Shown here in pieces: positions 56,132 to 64,000 of a stretch of DNA of 64,000 nucleotides. The DNA comes from Dethiobacter alkaliphilus AHT 1 (GTDB taxonomy: Bacteria; Bacillota; Dethiobacteria; Dethiobacterales; Dethiobacteraceae). The stretch is from assembly GCF_000174415.1 (NCBI RefSeq), contig NZ_ACJM01000001.1, positions 248,001 to 312,000 on the forward strand. The letters run 5' to 3'. Below the pieces are notes generated by a model. It saw only the letters and a program-made list of their open reading frames with translations. It ran no database searches and was not told the DNA's origin. The position numbers and the translations under genes are program-made. Position 1 is the stretch's first letter. Each line of letters opens with the position of its first letter.

Positions 56132-57307
56132 ATGAAGACAGTTTGGATCTGCTTAAAAGACCTGCTGCAGGCCGTCCGTGACGGCAAAGGATTACTGCTG
56201 TTGATAGTGATGCCGCTTATCCTGATAGCCATCCTGGGCTCCGCTTTTGGCGGGCAGTTTGCACCGGCACAGGGTGTTATGACCTTTGATTTTGCGCTGG
56301 TGGATGAAGACGGCGGGGTGATGGGGGAGGCGGTCCGTTCCTTTTTATCCTCTGATGAATTTGGCGATATGTTTAGCGTGTTGGAGACCACGGCGGCGGA
56401 AGCAGAGAAGCATGTCAACGCAGGTAATCTGGCCGCCGCAGTTATTGTGCCTGCGGGCTTTAGCGAATTATTTATGGCCGGAGAACCGGTGGAGTTAACC
56501 TTGTTAACGGATCAAACGCGTTTTATTTCTCCCATGGTGGCAGAGTCTCTCCTGCAGAACTTTGCTGAGTCCCTGAGCGCCGGTCAGTTGGCGGTGGTGC
56601 AGGCAGTTTCCGGCGGCTATGCCGACGGACAGGAGTTGGCAAGCCTGGGTGAGGCGGTGGCCTTGGATCTGCAGGCAACTATGCCGCAGATTAAAGAAGA
56701 ATTGTCGCAGCGGGATGCTCTCATCACTTCTTTTCAGTATTATACAGCGGCCATGGCGGTTATGTTTATGCTTTTTGCCGGTATGAACGGCCTGCAGGCC
56801 ATTGTCGCTGAACGCCGTAACCATACTTTTCACCGGTTGGCAGCGTCACCGTTGTCCCGCAGCCAGTTTGTTTGGGGGAAATTTTTTGGCATCGTTGCGG
56901 TCTGTTTTGCTCAGTTTTTGGTACTAATGTTGGGGACCCGTTATCTTTACGGTGTTTCCTGGGGCAGCAGGCCTTGGGAAGCCGCTGTTGTAGCGCTCTC
57001 CTTCGGGGTGGCGGTAAGCGGCCTCTCGCTGATGTCTTCTGCTTTGGTGCAGAATGAAAAGACACTTATGGCCATTTGGCCCATCGGCATTCAAATCAGC
57101 TCGGCTTTAGGCGGTAGCATGGTACCGCTGGCAGCGTTTCCACCCACCATGCAGCTGGTAGCCCGGGTAACGCCAAATTTCTGGGGCCTGCAGGCTTTTA
57201 CCCAGGTGATGATGGGGCAGGCATTAAACTGGCTGCTGCTTTTGCCGCTTTTGGGCGTCGGCGTGGTTTCTCTCGGTGTGGCCACCGTGCGGATTACAAG
57301 GATATAG
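56132..57307 (+). CDS. ABC-2 type exporter permease
   Basis: 391 residues. N-terminal helix (GLLLLIVMPLILIAILGSAF), a long extracytoplasmic region (about 40-215) with FDFALVDEDGGVMGEAVRSF and VIVPAGFSELFMAGEPVELT, then five membrane helices. The Q-loop partner region is LAASPLSRSQFVWGKFFGIV, followed by LMAIWPIGIQISSALGGSMV and VTPNFWGLQAFTQVMMGQA: the YhaP/NatB/YadH-like ABC2_membrane_3 type. Starts ten bases behind the ATPase gene with GGGGGAG. It probably forms a heterodimer with the next gene product. Confidence 0.92.
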   Translation: MKTVWICLKDLLQAVRDGKGLLLLIVMPLILIAILGSAFGGQFAPAQGVMTFDFALVDEDGGVMGEAVRSFLSSDEFGDMFSVLETTAAEAEKHVNAGNLAAAVIVPAGFSELFMAGEPVELTLLTDQTRFISPMVAESLLQNFAESLSAGQLAVVQAVSGGYADGQELASLGEAVALDLQATMPQIKEELSQRDALITSFQYYTAAMAVMFMLFAGMNGLQAIVAERRNHTFHRLAASPLSRSQFVWGKFFGIVAVCFAQFLVLMLGTRYLYGVSWGSRPWEAAVVALSFGVAVSGLSLMSSALVQNEKTLMAIWPIGIQISSALGGSMVPLAAFPPTMQLVARVTPNFWGLQAFTQVMMGQALNWLLLLPLLGVGVVSLGVATVRITRI

Positions 57308-57310
57308 GGG

Positions 57311-58465
57311 GTGCTGATTATTAAAAGCTTATATATTGCCAGACGGGTTTTGTTTGCCAACATCCCCATGATGCTCATGATTATGGCCATGGCTTTGGCC
57401 TTTACCTTTATTTTCGGTAATCTGTTGGTGGCCGACGGCGGCGGCACCCCCACATATAACATTGCTTTGGTTATTCAGGATGAAGGCTCTCTGGCCGCTG
57501 ACTTTAGCCGTGACATTGCCCACAATCCCCGCCTGCAGGCGGCAAACGTTACAGAGGATGAGGCGCGACGGCTGGTAATGGGGCATAATGTGCTGCTGGC
57601 TGTGCTGGTGCCCCAGGGGTTTACCGAGGATTTGCTGGCGGGGCGTGGCCCCAAACTAACGTTTTTACGCGATGAGGAGAACAATCTTTTTATGGCGGCG
57701 CGACAGGAAATTGAGCGGGAGCTGACCCGCACCAGAGCGGCGGTGGCCACGGCCAACCGTCTGTCTGCCGATACAGAGCAGTGGGACACTGTTTATCACG
57801 ATACCCTGACAGCTTGGCAAACCCCGCCGGTAACGGTGCAGACCAGTGCCTTAGGTGAAGTGCAGGATAACGGCGAGCGGCAAATGGACCGCACCGGTAT
57901 GGGGATGACGGTGATGTTTGTGATGATTACGGTAATTTCCGCCTCCGGAGCCATTTTGGATGAGCGCAACCAGGGAACGTGGCAGCGCATGATTGCCGCT
58001 CCGGCGCCGCGCAGCACCATATTAGGCGGGTATTTACTGAGCTATTTTGCACTGGGTGTGTTGCAGTTTAGTATCCTTCTGATTATGAGCCGCTTTGTGA
58101 TGGGAGTTAGCTGGCCCAACCTCCTTGGGGTGGCTGTGGTGACGGTGGTTTTTTTATTATCCAGTATCTCCCTGGGCCTCTTTATTGCCGGAATGGTCCG
58201 CACCTTCCAGCAGCAGCAGGCAGTTTCTGCGCTGGTGGTCACCGCCACCAGTATGCTGGGCGGTCTTTTCTGGCCCATTGACATCGTTTCACCCCTAATG
58301 CAAACCATGGCCAGAATCACGCCCCAGTATTGGGCCATGCGGGGCTATGAACAGCTGTTGTTTGCCGGCCTGGACTGGTCTGCTCTGCAGCAACCGCTTC
58401 TTGTTCTACTGGGCTTTGCCGGCATCTTTTTTGCTCTTGGTATGAGCCGCATCAAATTTGCCTGA
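57311..58465 (+). CDS. ABC-2 type exporter permease, second subunit
   Basis: 384 residues, paralogue of the upstream permease: N-terminal helix (MMLMIMAMALAFTFIFGNLL), extracytoplasmic domain, then five helices with GTWQRMIAAPAPRSTILGGY, TSMLGGLFWPIDIVSPLMQT and ITPQYWAMRGYEQLLFAGLD. GTG start three bases after the previous stop, with AGGGG upstream. ATPase plus two different permeases makes a heteromeric exporter. It ends convergent with the EVE gene with no intervening base. Confidence 0.92.
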   Translation: MLIIKSLYIARRVLFANIPMMLMIMAMALAFTFIFGNLLVADGGGTPTYNIALVIQDEGSLAADFSRDIAHNPRLQAANVTEDEARRLVMGHNVLLAVLVPQGFTEDLLAGRGPKLTFLRDEENNLFMAARQEIERELTRTRAAVATANRLSADTEQWDTVYHDTLTAWQTPPVTVQTSALGEVQDNGERQMDRTGMGMTVMFVMITVISASGAILDERNQGTWQRMIAAPAPRSTILGGYLLSYFALGVLQFSILLIMSRFVMGVSWPNLLGVAVVTVVFLLSSISLGLFIAGMVRTFQQQQAVSALVVTATSMLGGLFWPIDIVSPLMQTMARITPQYWAMRGYEQLLFAGLDWSALQQPLLVLLGFAGIFFALGMSRIKFA

Positions 58466-58867
58466 TTATTCTTTAGATAACTCTATAACCTGCTGCCAAT
58501 GTTTTGCAGACACCGGCATCACAGACAGGCGGGGCTGGCGAACCAGAGCCCACTTTTCAAACTGTGGTGCCTCCTTTATTTCTTTTAATGTAACAGGGCG
58601 CGGCAGTGCATGTTGCGCACGGACATTTACCGCGTGAAACTGGTCATCTGTGGGGTCTGAAAAAGGGATGGAGACAATTTCTGCCACACCGACGATGGCT
58701 TTCTCGTTGCCGGTATGATAAATAAAGGCCTGGTCGCCGGGGCTCATGGCACGGATATTTTTTTGTGCCTGGCGGTTGCGCACCCCGTCCCAGACATCCA
58801 TACCGGCCTGTTTTAAATCCGCAAAACTGTAATCCTCAGGTTCTGTTTTTAACAGCCAATAATTCAT
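58466..58867 (-). CDS. EVE domain protein
   Basis: 133 residues, the whole chain being one EVE (PUA-like) domain: MNYWLLKTEPEDYSFADLKQ, WDGVRNRQAQKNIRAMSPGD, FIYHTGNEKAIVGVAEIVSI, and LSVMPVSAKHWQQVIEL. EVE proteins read modified bases in DNA or RNA (human THYN1 is a relative) and are also found near restriction and CRISPR genes; no such genes are here. GGAGGAGATTA precedes the ATG. It is divergent from the PAS kinase gene. Confidence 0.94.
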   Translation of the reverse strand: MNYWLLKTEPEDYSFADLKQAGMDVWDGVRNRQAQKNIRAMSPGDQAFIYHTGNEKAIVGVAEIVSIPFSDPTDDQFHAVNVRAQHALPRPVTLKEIKEAPQFEKWALVRQPRLSVMPVSAKHWQQVIELSKE

Positions 58868-58933
58868 AATTAATCTCCTCCAAAAATTTAGTTCGTTTTG
58901 GTCAAAAATGAGACAAATGTCCTAAAGAAATTG

Positions 58934-58941
58934 TTCGACAT
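58934..58941 (+). promoter_or_regulatory. Spo0A-box-like octamer before the PAS hybrid kinase
   Basis: TTCGACAT (inverse ATGTCGAA) lies 77 bases before the kinase start and about 70 before the divergent EVE start. A single seven-base match has a fair chance of being random. Confidence 0.3.
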
Positions 58942-59017
58942 ACTTATACAGATTTTGATGCAGGTAAAGGTAATAATGCGGAGAATCTTAATAAGCATTG
59001 AAGTGTGGGGGTTTTGC

Positions 59018-61345
59018 ATGTCAAAACAACAGGGGTTGCGACGGAATGTTGGGGATACCCAGTCATTTGTGGCAGATTGGGTAAATGATTCTTTGCAACA
59101 AAATTGTACATTTATCAGCACCGTATTAGATATTATGGATGCGCTGCTTGTTGTGCTGGACATAAACGGGCGCATTGTCCTTTTTAATCAGGCTTGTGAG
59201 AGGCTTACCGGTTATACCTTTGCCGAGGTTAAAGGCCGGGATGTTTTTAGTATGTTTCTCTTACCCGGGGAAAGAGAAGGAGTACAGCAGGTGGCGGACA
59301 AGCTGTTGTCGGGAGCAGTCAAGTTTCCTGTAACCCATCAGAATTTCTGGCTCACAAAGGATGGGGCAAAGCGCCTTGTTTCCTGGTCAAACTCTGTTCT
59401 CACCGACGATGAGGGCAACGTACAGTTTATAGTTTGCAGCGGTACGGATATCACCGAACAGGAGCAGGACCGTAAAGCACTGGAACACAGTGAAAGGTTA
59501 TTTTTTAATCTTTTCGAACGGGCAAACGATGCTATTTTTCTCAGTGAAGTGCTGCCCGACGGTTCTCTTAGTACCTACATTGAAGTAAATAACCTGGCCT
59601 GTGAGAAACTGGGCTATACCAGAGAGGAGTTCAAAAAGCTTTCTCCAACCACATTCCCAATTGTGGAAAGAAAGCAGCAGACCAAAGAAATAGAAAAGTG
59701 CATCCATTCCGGTTGTACCATCTGGGATGTTACCATGTTGGCCAAAGACGGCAGAGAGGTTCCTTTTGAGCTAAATGCCCATATCTTCCAGGCCAATGAC
59801 AAAACCTTCTGCCTGGCCATTTGCCGTGATATTACGGAGCGCAAGAAAGCAGAGGCGGTTCTTAAGGAAAGCGAGGAGCGCTACCGCAATCTGGTGGAGC
59901 TCTCTCCTGATGCCATTTTCGTCCACCAGGGCGGTCGCTTCATCTATGCCAATACCGCTTCAGCCAGACTTTTCCGAGCCAAAGACCCGGCCTGGCTGAT
60001 AGGCAAGCCCATTGAAGAATTGGTGCCTCCGGATCGCAAAGAAATATTCTTGAAGAACATGGCTACATTGAAGAGCGGTGAAAAAGAGCAGTGCATCGCC
60101 CAGGGTAAGGTGGTTTGCTACGACGGGACGGTGTTGGATGTGGATATTGCCTGCAGTATGCTGACCTACCATGGTGAGCCTGCCATCCAGGTGATAGTGC
60201 GGGATATTTCCGACCGCAAAAAGAGTGAGTATGAAATGCTTAAAGCCAGTAAACTGCAGTCCCTTGGAACTTTGGCGGGAAGCATCGCCCATGAATATAA
60301 CAATCTGTTAACGGTGATTCTTGGCAACCTGTCCATTGCCCGGATGTATGCTGACCATGACAGTAAAGCCACAGAAATCCTGCAGGAAGTGGAAGCTGCC
60401 GCCATCCAGGCCCGGGAACTGACACAGCGGTTGCGCACTTTTGCCCGGGGTGGAAGCCCGGTAAAAAAAGCATTGAATTTGCGCAACCTGCTGTTTAAAA
60501 CCGGCCTTGATTTACTGGATGACGGTCATATTAATTATAACCTGAAAATTCCGGGAGATCTGTTGCCGCTGGAGGCCGATGAGGCTCAGCTGTGCCAGGC
60601 GATGAATGATATTATGCTCAATGCCGTCCAGGCCATGCCCCAGGGCGGGGCCGTGGATATTGTGGCGGAAAACATCACCTCCGAGGGCGCTGCCCATCTT
60701 GACCTGGAAGAGGGTTTGTATGTGAAAATTTCCATCACCGATGAAGGACCCGGCATAGCCGAGGAAGAGCTGACCACCATTTTTGACCCGTTCTACACCA
60801 CAAAACCGGAAAGTGACGGCTTAGGGCTGTCCACCGCTTATTCCATTATCAATAAACACGGCGGCCATTTGACGGTGGAGTCGGTGCAGGGAGAAGGGGC
60901 CACCTTTATTATTTACCTGCCGGCCATGCATAGCATGGAACTTCCTCACTCAGAAGAGGAAAAGGAGTATAGCGGCACCGGCAAAATTCTCGTTATGGAA
61001 GACGAGCCGGCTATTCGTAAGACGGTGGAGGAAATGTTGTCCCTTTTGGGCTATGACGCAGTTACCGCAGCAGATGGAACAGAGGCCCTGAAACTGTACC
61101 AGGAGGCAAAAGAGCACGGAGAACCCTTTGAACGGGTAATTTTGGACCTGATGGTGGCAGAGGGGATGGGCGGCAAGGAAACCATAGAGAAACTACAGGA
61201 GCTGGATCCCCATGTCAAATCTTATGTATCCAGCGGATATTCCAACGATCCGGTCATTTCCCACTACAAAGAATATGGTTTCTGCGGCTGTATACCCAAA
61301 CCGTATACCATTGAACAATTAGGTGCGGCTTTAAGAAGAGCATAA
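59018..61345 (+). CDS. Three-PAS hybrid histidine kinase with C-terminal receiver
   Basis: 775 residues, cytosolic (no membrane helix). PAS1 (about 32-150): DALLVVLDINGRIVLFNQAC, LTGYTFAEVKGRDVF. PAS2 (about 165-285): KLGYTREEFKKLSPTTFPIV. PAS3 (about 290-410): NLVELSPDAIFVHQGGRFIY. HisKA with His in LAGSIAHEYNNLLTVILGN; HATPase with MLNAVQAMPQGG, ITDEGPGIAEEEL and SDGLGLSTAYSIINKHGG. Receiver (about 655-775): ILVMEDEPAIRK, the phospho-Asp in ERVILDLMVAEGMGG, SSGYSNDPVISHY and CIPKPYTIEQL. ATG 59018 (GGGGG upstream) is chosen; a longer start exists. Signal and target unknown; no separate regulator gene adjoins. Confidence 0.9.
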   Translation: MSKQQGLRRNVGDTQSFVADWVNDSLQQNCTFISTVLDIMDALLVVLDINGRIVLFNQACERLTGYTFAEVKGRDVFSMFLLPGEREGVQQVADKLLSGAVKFPVTHQNFWLTKDGAKRLVSWSNSVLTDDEGNVQFIVCSGTDITEQEQDRKALEHSERLFFNLFERANDAIFLSEVLPDGSLSTYIEVNNLACEKLGYTREEFKKLSPTTFPIVERKQQTKEIEKCIHSGCTIWDVTMLAKDGREVPFELNAHIFQANDKTFCLAICRDITERKKAEAVLKESEERYRNLVELSPDAIFVHQGGRFIYANTASARLFRAKDPAWLIGKPIEELVPPDRKEIFLKNMATLKSGEKEQCIAQGKVVCYDGTVLDVDIACSMLTYHGEPAIQVIVRDISDRKKSEYEMLKASKLQSLGTLAGSIAHEYNNLLTVILGNLSIARMYADHDSKATEILQEVEAAAIQARELTQRLRTFARGGSPVKKALNLRNLLFKTGLDLLDDGHINYNLKIPGDLLPLEADEAQLCQAMNDIMLNAVQAMPQGGAVDIVAENITSEGAAHLDLEEGLYVKISITDEGPGIAEEELTTIFDPFYTTKPESDGLGLSTAYSIINKHGGHLTVESVQGEGATFIIYLPAMHSMELPHSEEEKEYSGTGKILVMEDEPAIRKTVEEMLSLLGYDAVTAADGTEALKLYQEAKEHGEPFERVILDLMVAEGMGGKETIEKLQELDPHVKSYVSSGYSNDPVISHYKEYGFCGCIPKPYTIEQLGAALRRA

Positions 61346-61350
61346 TAACA

Positions 61351-61383
61351 AAAAAGGCAGGGAGCAAGTCCCTGCCTTTTTAT
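61351..61383. terminator. Bidirectional terminator
   Basis: AAAAAGGCAGGGA-GCAAG-TCCCTGCCTTTTT between the hybrid kinase and the convergent dnaK operon. Confidence 0.94.
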
Positions 61384-61392
61384 ATTGCCACA

Positions 61393-61683
61393 TTATTCTT
61401 CCTGAAGCTGGCGGACCTGTTCCTGTAAGGATTCCACTTTTTCCAGCAGATCAAGGATAATCACGGCTCCCGCCGTGTTAACGCCCAGGCTGCGCCGCAG
61501 GCAGAGTAATTTTTTCAGCCTGTTTATTTCCCGGGTATGGATGCGCTCGTGGCGGATTTCCACCACACCCAGCAGGGCCAACCGCTGCAGCAGTTCCGGA
61601 TGGTATTCCAGAGTGTGAATACTGACCCAGCCTTGCTTACTTAGTACATCCTCTTTGCAGGTCTGAATCCAGTACCGCTTCAT
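61393..61683 (-). CDS. cbpM: CbpM-like chaperone modulator (MerR-like)
   Basis: 96 residues. A MerR-type winged-helix core: WVSIHTLEYHPELLQRLALL, GVVEIRHERIHTREINRLKK, LLCLRRSLGVNTAGAVIILD, then a coiled-coil tail LLEKVESLQEQVRQLQEE. CbpM proteins bind the J-domain of CbpA and inhibit it; HspR-like repressors look alike but are longer. It starts at the cbpA stop (ATGA overlap), the usual context. DNA binding is not excluded. Confidence 0.85.
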   Translation of the reverse strand: MKRYWIQTCKEDVLSKQGWVSIHTLEYHPELLQRLALLGVVEIRHERIHTREINRLKKLLCLRRSLGVNTAGAVIILDLLEKVESLQEQVRQLQEE

Positions 61684-62684
61684 GCCGACACCTCCTGCTC
61701 TTTATGGACTGCTGCCAGCCGGCGGTAAAGCTCTGTTTCCTCTTCACTGAGGTTCTGGGGGATATCAATGACTACCCGCAGGTACAAATCCCCCTGACCG
61801 CCGGTCTTTTTACGCAGGCCCTTGCCCCGCAGGCGCAATTTTTTGCCCGTCCTGGTTCCCGGTGGGACGGTGACGGTAATGCGGCCATCTAATGTCTCCG
61901 CTGCCAATTTATCTCCCAGCACTGCCTGCCATGGTGAAATAGGCAGCTCTGCTTCCAGATCTTCACCCTTTACTTTATAGCGCTGATGGGGCAGGATGCG
62001 GACTTTGAGGTACAAATCCCCCCGCTGACCTTCGGGACCGTCGCCCTGGCCGCGGAGCCTTATTTTGCTGCCGTCCCGGGTCCCCGGAGGAACCTTTACC
62101 GTCAGTGTGCGCGGCGCCTGAGTCTGTCCCGTGCCGGCACAGCCCGGGCAGAAATTGTTACCACTAATGCCGCTGCCGCCGCAGTGGGGGCAGGCTTGCG
62201 GAGCGTTTAGCTGAATTGTTTTTTCCCCGCCATGATATGCTTCTTCCAGGGTCAGGGATAGCTCCGCCTCCACATCGGAGCCGCGGCGCTGCTGTTGCCG
62301 GCCGCTTCTTTGCCCGCCAAAAGCATCGTAGCCGGGCCGAAAGCCGCCAAAGATTGTTTCAAAAAAGTCGCTGAAGCCGCTGTCCTGGCCCGCCGAAGAA
62401 TAGAAATGCATATCATCCATGTCCGGGTGGGGGCGGAAGTCATCGCCGCTTTGCCAGTTTTGACCCAACCGGTCGTACTTGGCTCTTTTTTCCGGATCAC
62501 TTAGCACTTCATGTGCTTCGTTGATTTGCTTAAACTTTTCTTCCGCCGCCGCTTTTTCATCTCCGGAGTGCAGGTCGGGATGATATTTGCGGGCCAGCTT
62601 GCGATACGCTGCTTTGATGTCCTTTTCGCCGGCAACCCGGGGGATGCCCAGGACTTCATAATAATCCTGAAATTTTATACCCAT
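61680..62684 (-). CDS. cbpA: DnaJ-like co-chaperone CbpA with reduced zinc region
   Basis: 334 residues. J-domain (1-72) with the HPD motif in YRKLARKYHPDLHSGDEK, then the Gly/Phe region (FSDFFETIFGGFRPGYDAFG), a reduced zinc region with only two CxxCxGxG repeats (CPHCGGSG and CPGCAGTG, against four in DnaJ), and the C-terminal substrate domains (VKVPPGTRDGSKIRLRGQGD and VTVPPGTRTGKKLRLRGKG). So it lies between DnaJ and CbpA in build. Transcribed after dnaK and before cbpM. Confidence 0.9.
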   Translation of the reverse strand: MGIKFQDYYEVLGIPRVAGEKDIKAAYRKLARKYHPDLHSGDEKAAAEEKFKQINEAHEVLSDPEKRAKYDRLGQNWQSGDDFRPHPDMDDMHFYSSAGQDSGFSDFFETIFGGFRPGYDAFGGQRSGRQQQRRGSDVEAELSLTLEEAYHGGEKTIQLNAPQACPHCGGSGISGNNFCPGCAGTGQTQAPRTLTVKVPPGTRDGSKIRLRGQGDGPEGQRGDLYLKVRILPHQRYKVKGEDLEAELPISPWQAVLGDKLAAETLDGRITVTVPPGTRTGKKLRLRGKGLRKKTGGQGDLYLRVVIDIPQNLSEEETELYRRLAAVHKEQEVSA

Positions 62685-62705
62685 TTTTCATCCCGCCGTT
62701 TCTCC

Positions 62706-64000
62706 TTATTTTTCTTCAAACTCGGCATCCACCACATCATCATCGTTATCGTCCCGGCTTTGGCCGGTTGCCGCTTCTTCTGCCGCCGGCCCCGCCGCTG
62801 CCAGGGTGCTGAGTGCCTGTTGCAATTCGGAACTTAATGTTTGAATTTTACTGAGATCAGCCTGTTCTTCCAGAGCTTTGCGCAAATCGGCCACCAGGCT
62901 TTCCACCCGCTCTTTGTCGGCAGCCGGTACGTTTTCTCCCGCTTCCTTAAGCTGCCGTTCTGCGGCGTAGGCCAAAGCGTCTGCCTCATTTCTGGCATCC
63001 GCCTCTTCCTTGCGCTTGCGATCTTCCTCCGCATGCTTCTTGGCGTCATCCACCATGCGCTCTATTTCAGACTGTTCCAGATTGGTGGAGCCGCTGATGG
63101 TAATCTTCTGTTCTTTACCTGTGCCCTTATCCTTAGCGGAAACATTTAAAATGCCGTTGGCATCAATGTCAAAAGTCACTTCGACCTGGGGTACGCCCCG
63201 CGGAGCAGGGGGAATGCCGTCCAGTTTAAACTGGCCCAGGGTGCGGTTGTCTTTGGCCATTTCACGCTCACCCTGCAGGATGTGGATGTCTACCGCCGGC
63301 TGGTTGTCTTCCGCGGTGGAAAACACCTGAGTCTGCCGGGTGGGTATGGTGGTGTTTCGTTCAATGATTTTTGTCATCACACCGCCCATGGTCTCCAGAC
63401 CCAATGAAAGGGGAGTTACATCCAAAAGAACCACGTCTTTTAACTCACCGGTAAGCACGCCGGCCTGAATGGCAGCTCCCACCGCCACCACTTCATCCGG
63501 GTTCACACCCCTGTTTGGCTCGCGTCCTCCGGCCATCTCCTTCACAAGTTCCTGTACCGCCGGAATCCGGGTGGAACCTCCCACCAAAATCACCTGATCC
63601 ACATCATTTTCGGTAATTTTGGCATCGGTCAGTGCTGCTTTGATGGGGCCGCGGCAGCGCTCCACCAAATGCTGTGTCAGTTCGTTAAACTTGGAGCGGG
63701 TCAGTTTCATCTCCAAATGCTTGGGCCCCGACGCATCGGCGGTGATAAAGGGGAGGTTTACCTGGGTTTCGGTAACCGAGGACAGCTCAACCTTGGCCTT
63801 TTCCGCTGCTTCGGTAAGGCGTTGCAGGGCCTGTTTATCCTGGCGCAGGTCAATGCCGTAATCCTTTTTGAATTGATTGGCCAACCAGTCCACAATTTCC
63901 TTATCAAAGTTGTCGCCACCCAGGTGGGTATCACCGTTGGTGGAGCGAACCTCAAACACTCCGTCGCCCACATCCAGGATGGACACGTCAAAGGTGCCGC
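62706..64000 (-). CDS. dnaK: Molecular chaperone DnaK, C-terminal two-thirds (5' end outside window)
   Basis: About 431 codons are visible; the N-terminal ATPase part lies beyond the right edge. Seen: [39 protein letters not shown] (HLGGDNFD), [16 protein letters not shown], the linker [20 protein letters not shown], substrate domain [20 protein letters not shown] and [20 protein letters not shown], and the charged end [17 protein letters not shown] with the typical acidic motif. It heads dnaK-cbpA-cbpM; grpE and hrcA may lie outside, and no CIRCE element is visible in the window. Confidence 0.97.
   Translation of the reverse strand, partial: GTFDVSILDVGDGVFEVRSTNGDTHLGGDNFDKEIVDWLANQFKKDYGIDLRQDKQALQRLTEAAEKAKVELSSVTETQVNLPFITADASGPKHLEMKLTRSKFNELTQHLVERCRGPIKAALTDAKITENDVDQVILVGGSTRIPAVQELVKEMAGGREPNRGVNPDEVVAVGAAIQAGVLTGELKDVVLLDVTPLSLGLETMGGVMTKIIERNTTIPTRQTQVFSTAEDNQPAVDIHILQGEREMAKDNRTLGQFKLDGIPPAPRGVPQVEVTFDIDANGILNVSAKDKGTGKEQKITISGSTNLEQSEIERMVDDAKKHAEEDRKRKEEADARNEADALAYAAERQLKEAGENVPAADKERVESLVADLRKALEEQADLSKIQTLSSELQQALSTLAAAGPAAEEAATGQSRDDNDDDVVDAEFEEK

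Noticed and set aside
1-64000. CRISPR arrays, tRNA or rRNA genes, prophage or insertion sequences with transposase
   Set aside because: Read on both strands by eye; none was found. The repeats present are short, dispersed and without an encoded transposase.

Overview
The window (about 50% GC by eye, dense genes, short intergenic gaps, many TTG/GTG starts behind strong GGAGG ribosome sites) comes from an endospore-forming Firmicute, most likely an anaerobic member of the Clostridia. Evidence for spores: SpoIIP, a PdaB-type deacetylase, GerM-type and GerS-like lipoproteins, and Spo0A-box-like sites. Evidence for an anaerobic life: a cytoplasmic reductive-dehalogenase-like iron-sulfur protein, IscR/IscS/IscU, a PaaK-type CoA ligase. 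I see no prophage, rRNA, tRNA or CRISPR array. The species cannot be fixed from the sequence alone.

Layout. 1-600: minus-strand cassette of tiny proteins, two of them diverged paralogues, of unknown function. 0.7-8 kb: small proteins, CPBP protease, nitroreductase, EamA exporter, RdhA-like protein, two lipoproteins. 8-10 kb: PadR / HAAS-domain / DUF4097 module with its own palindromic operator. 10-16 kb: THUMP methyltransferase, HAD phosphatase, a two-component system with a c-type-haem-like sensor domain, AcpS. 16-18.4 kb: iscR-iscS-iscU-ylbF iron-sulfur operon. 18.5-21.9 kb: nnr, CBS protein, GerS-like lipoprotein, LysM protein. 22-28.6 kb: ACT protein-hom-thrB-lysC (aspartate family), alr-ndoAI-ndoA (cell wall plus MazEF-type toxin-antitoxin), a C26 amidotransferase. 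28.7-38.5 kb: serA, FAH and ZIP proteins, an amino-acid ABC transporter, an ArsC/Spx-like protein, DUF1614-spoIIP, pdaB. 38.6-45.2 kb: paaK, hisC, a TPP riboswitch with thiM-thiW-thiC, a PRC-barrel protein. 45.4-49.8 kb: thiL-tsaE-tsaB-rimI-tsaD (the B. subtilis ydiA-ydiE order) for tRNA t6A. 49.8-53.5 kb: an intergenic stretch with DnaA-box-like and Spo0A-box-like clusters, murC, a radical SAM-PDZ-DUF512 protein, ppa. 53.5-58.9 kb: DJ-1/rhodanese fusion, phosphoesterase, ABC-2 exporter, EVE protein. 59-64 kb: PAS hybrid kinase, then minus-strand dnaK-cbpA-cbpM, with dnaK running off the end.

The most unusual signal is a dispersed non-coding element of about 100 bp, in five copies (2811, 7507, 28761, 35420, 41338; one inverted, one internally deleted). 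Each copy begins directly after the T-run of a hairpin that looks like an intrinsic terminator. It folds into two hairpins whose stems change in compensating pairs between copies while the loops stay nearly fixed. This looks like a structured RNA or single-strand-DNA-recognised mobile element with a terminator-targeted insertion habit. Two copies stand between a leader control element and the genes it serves (serA; the TPP riboswitch and thiM).

Second in interest are the DnaA-box plus Spo0A-box region before murC, and the inverted Spo0A-box-like hairpin that buries the ribosome site of the haem-type sensor kinase. Both suggest links to sporulation entry, but both rest on motif reading only.
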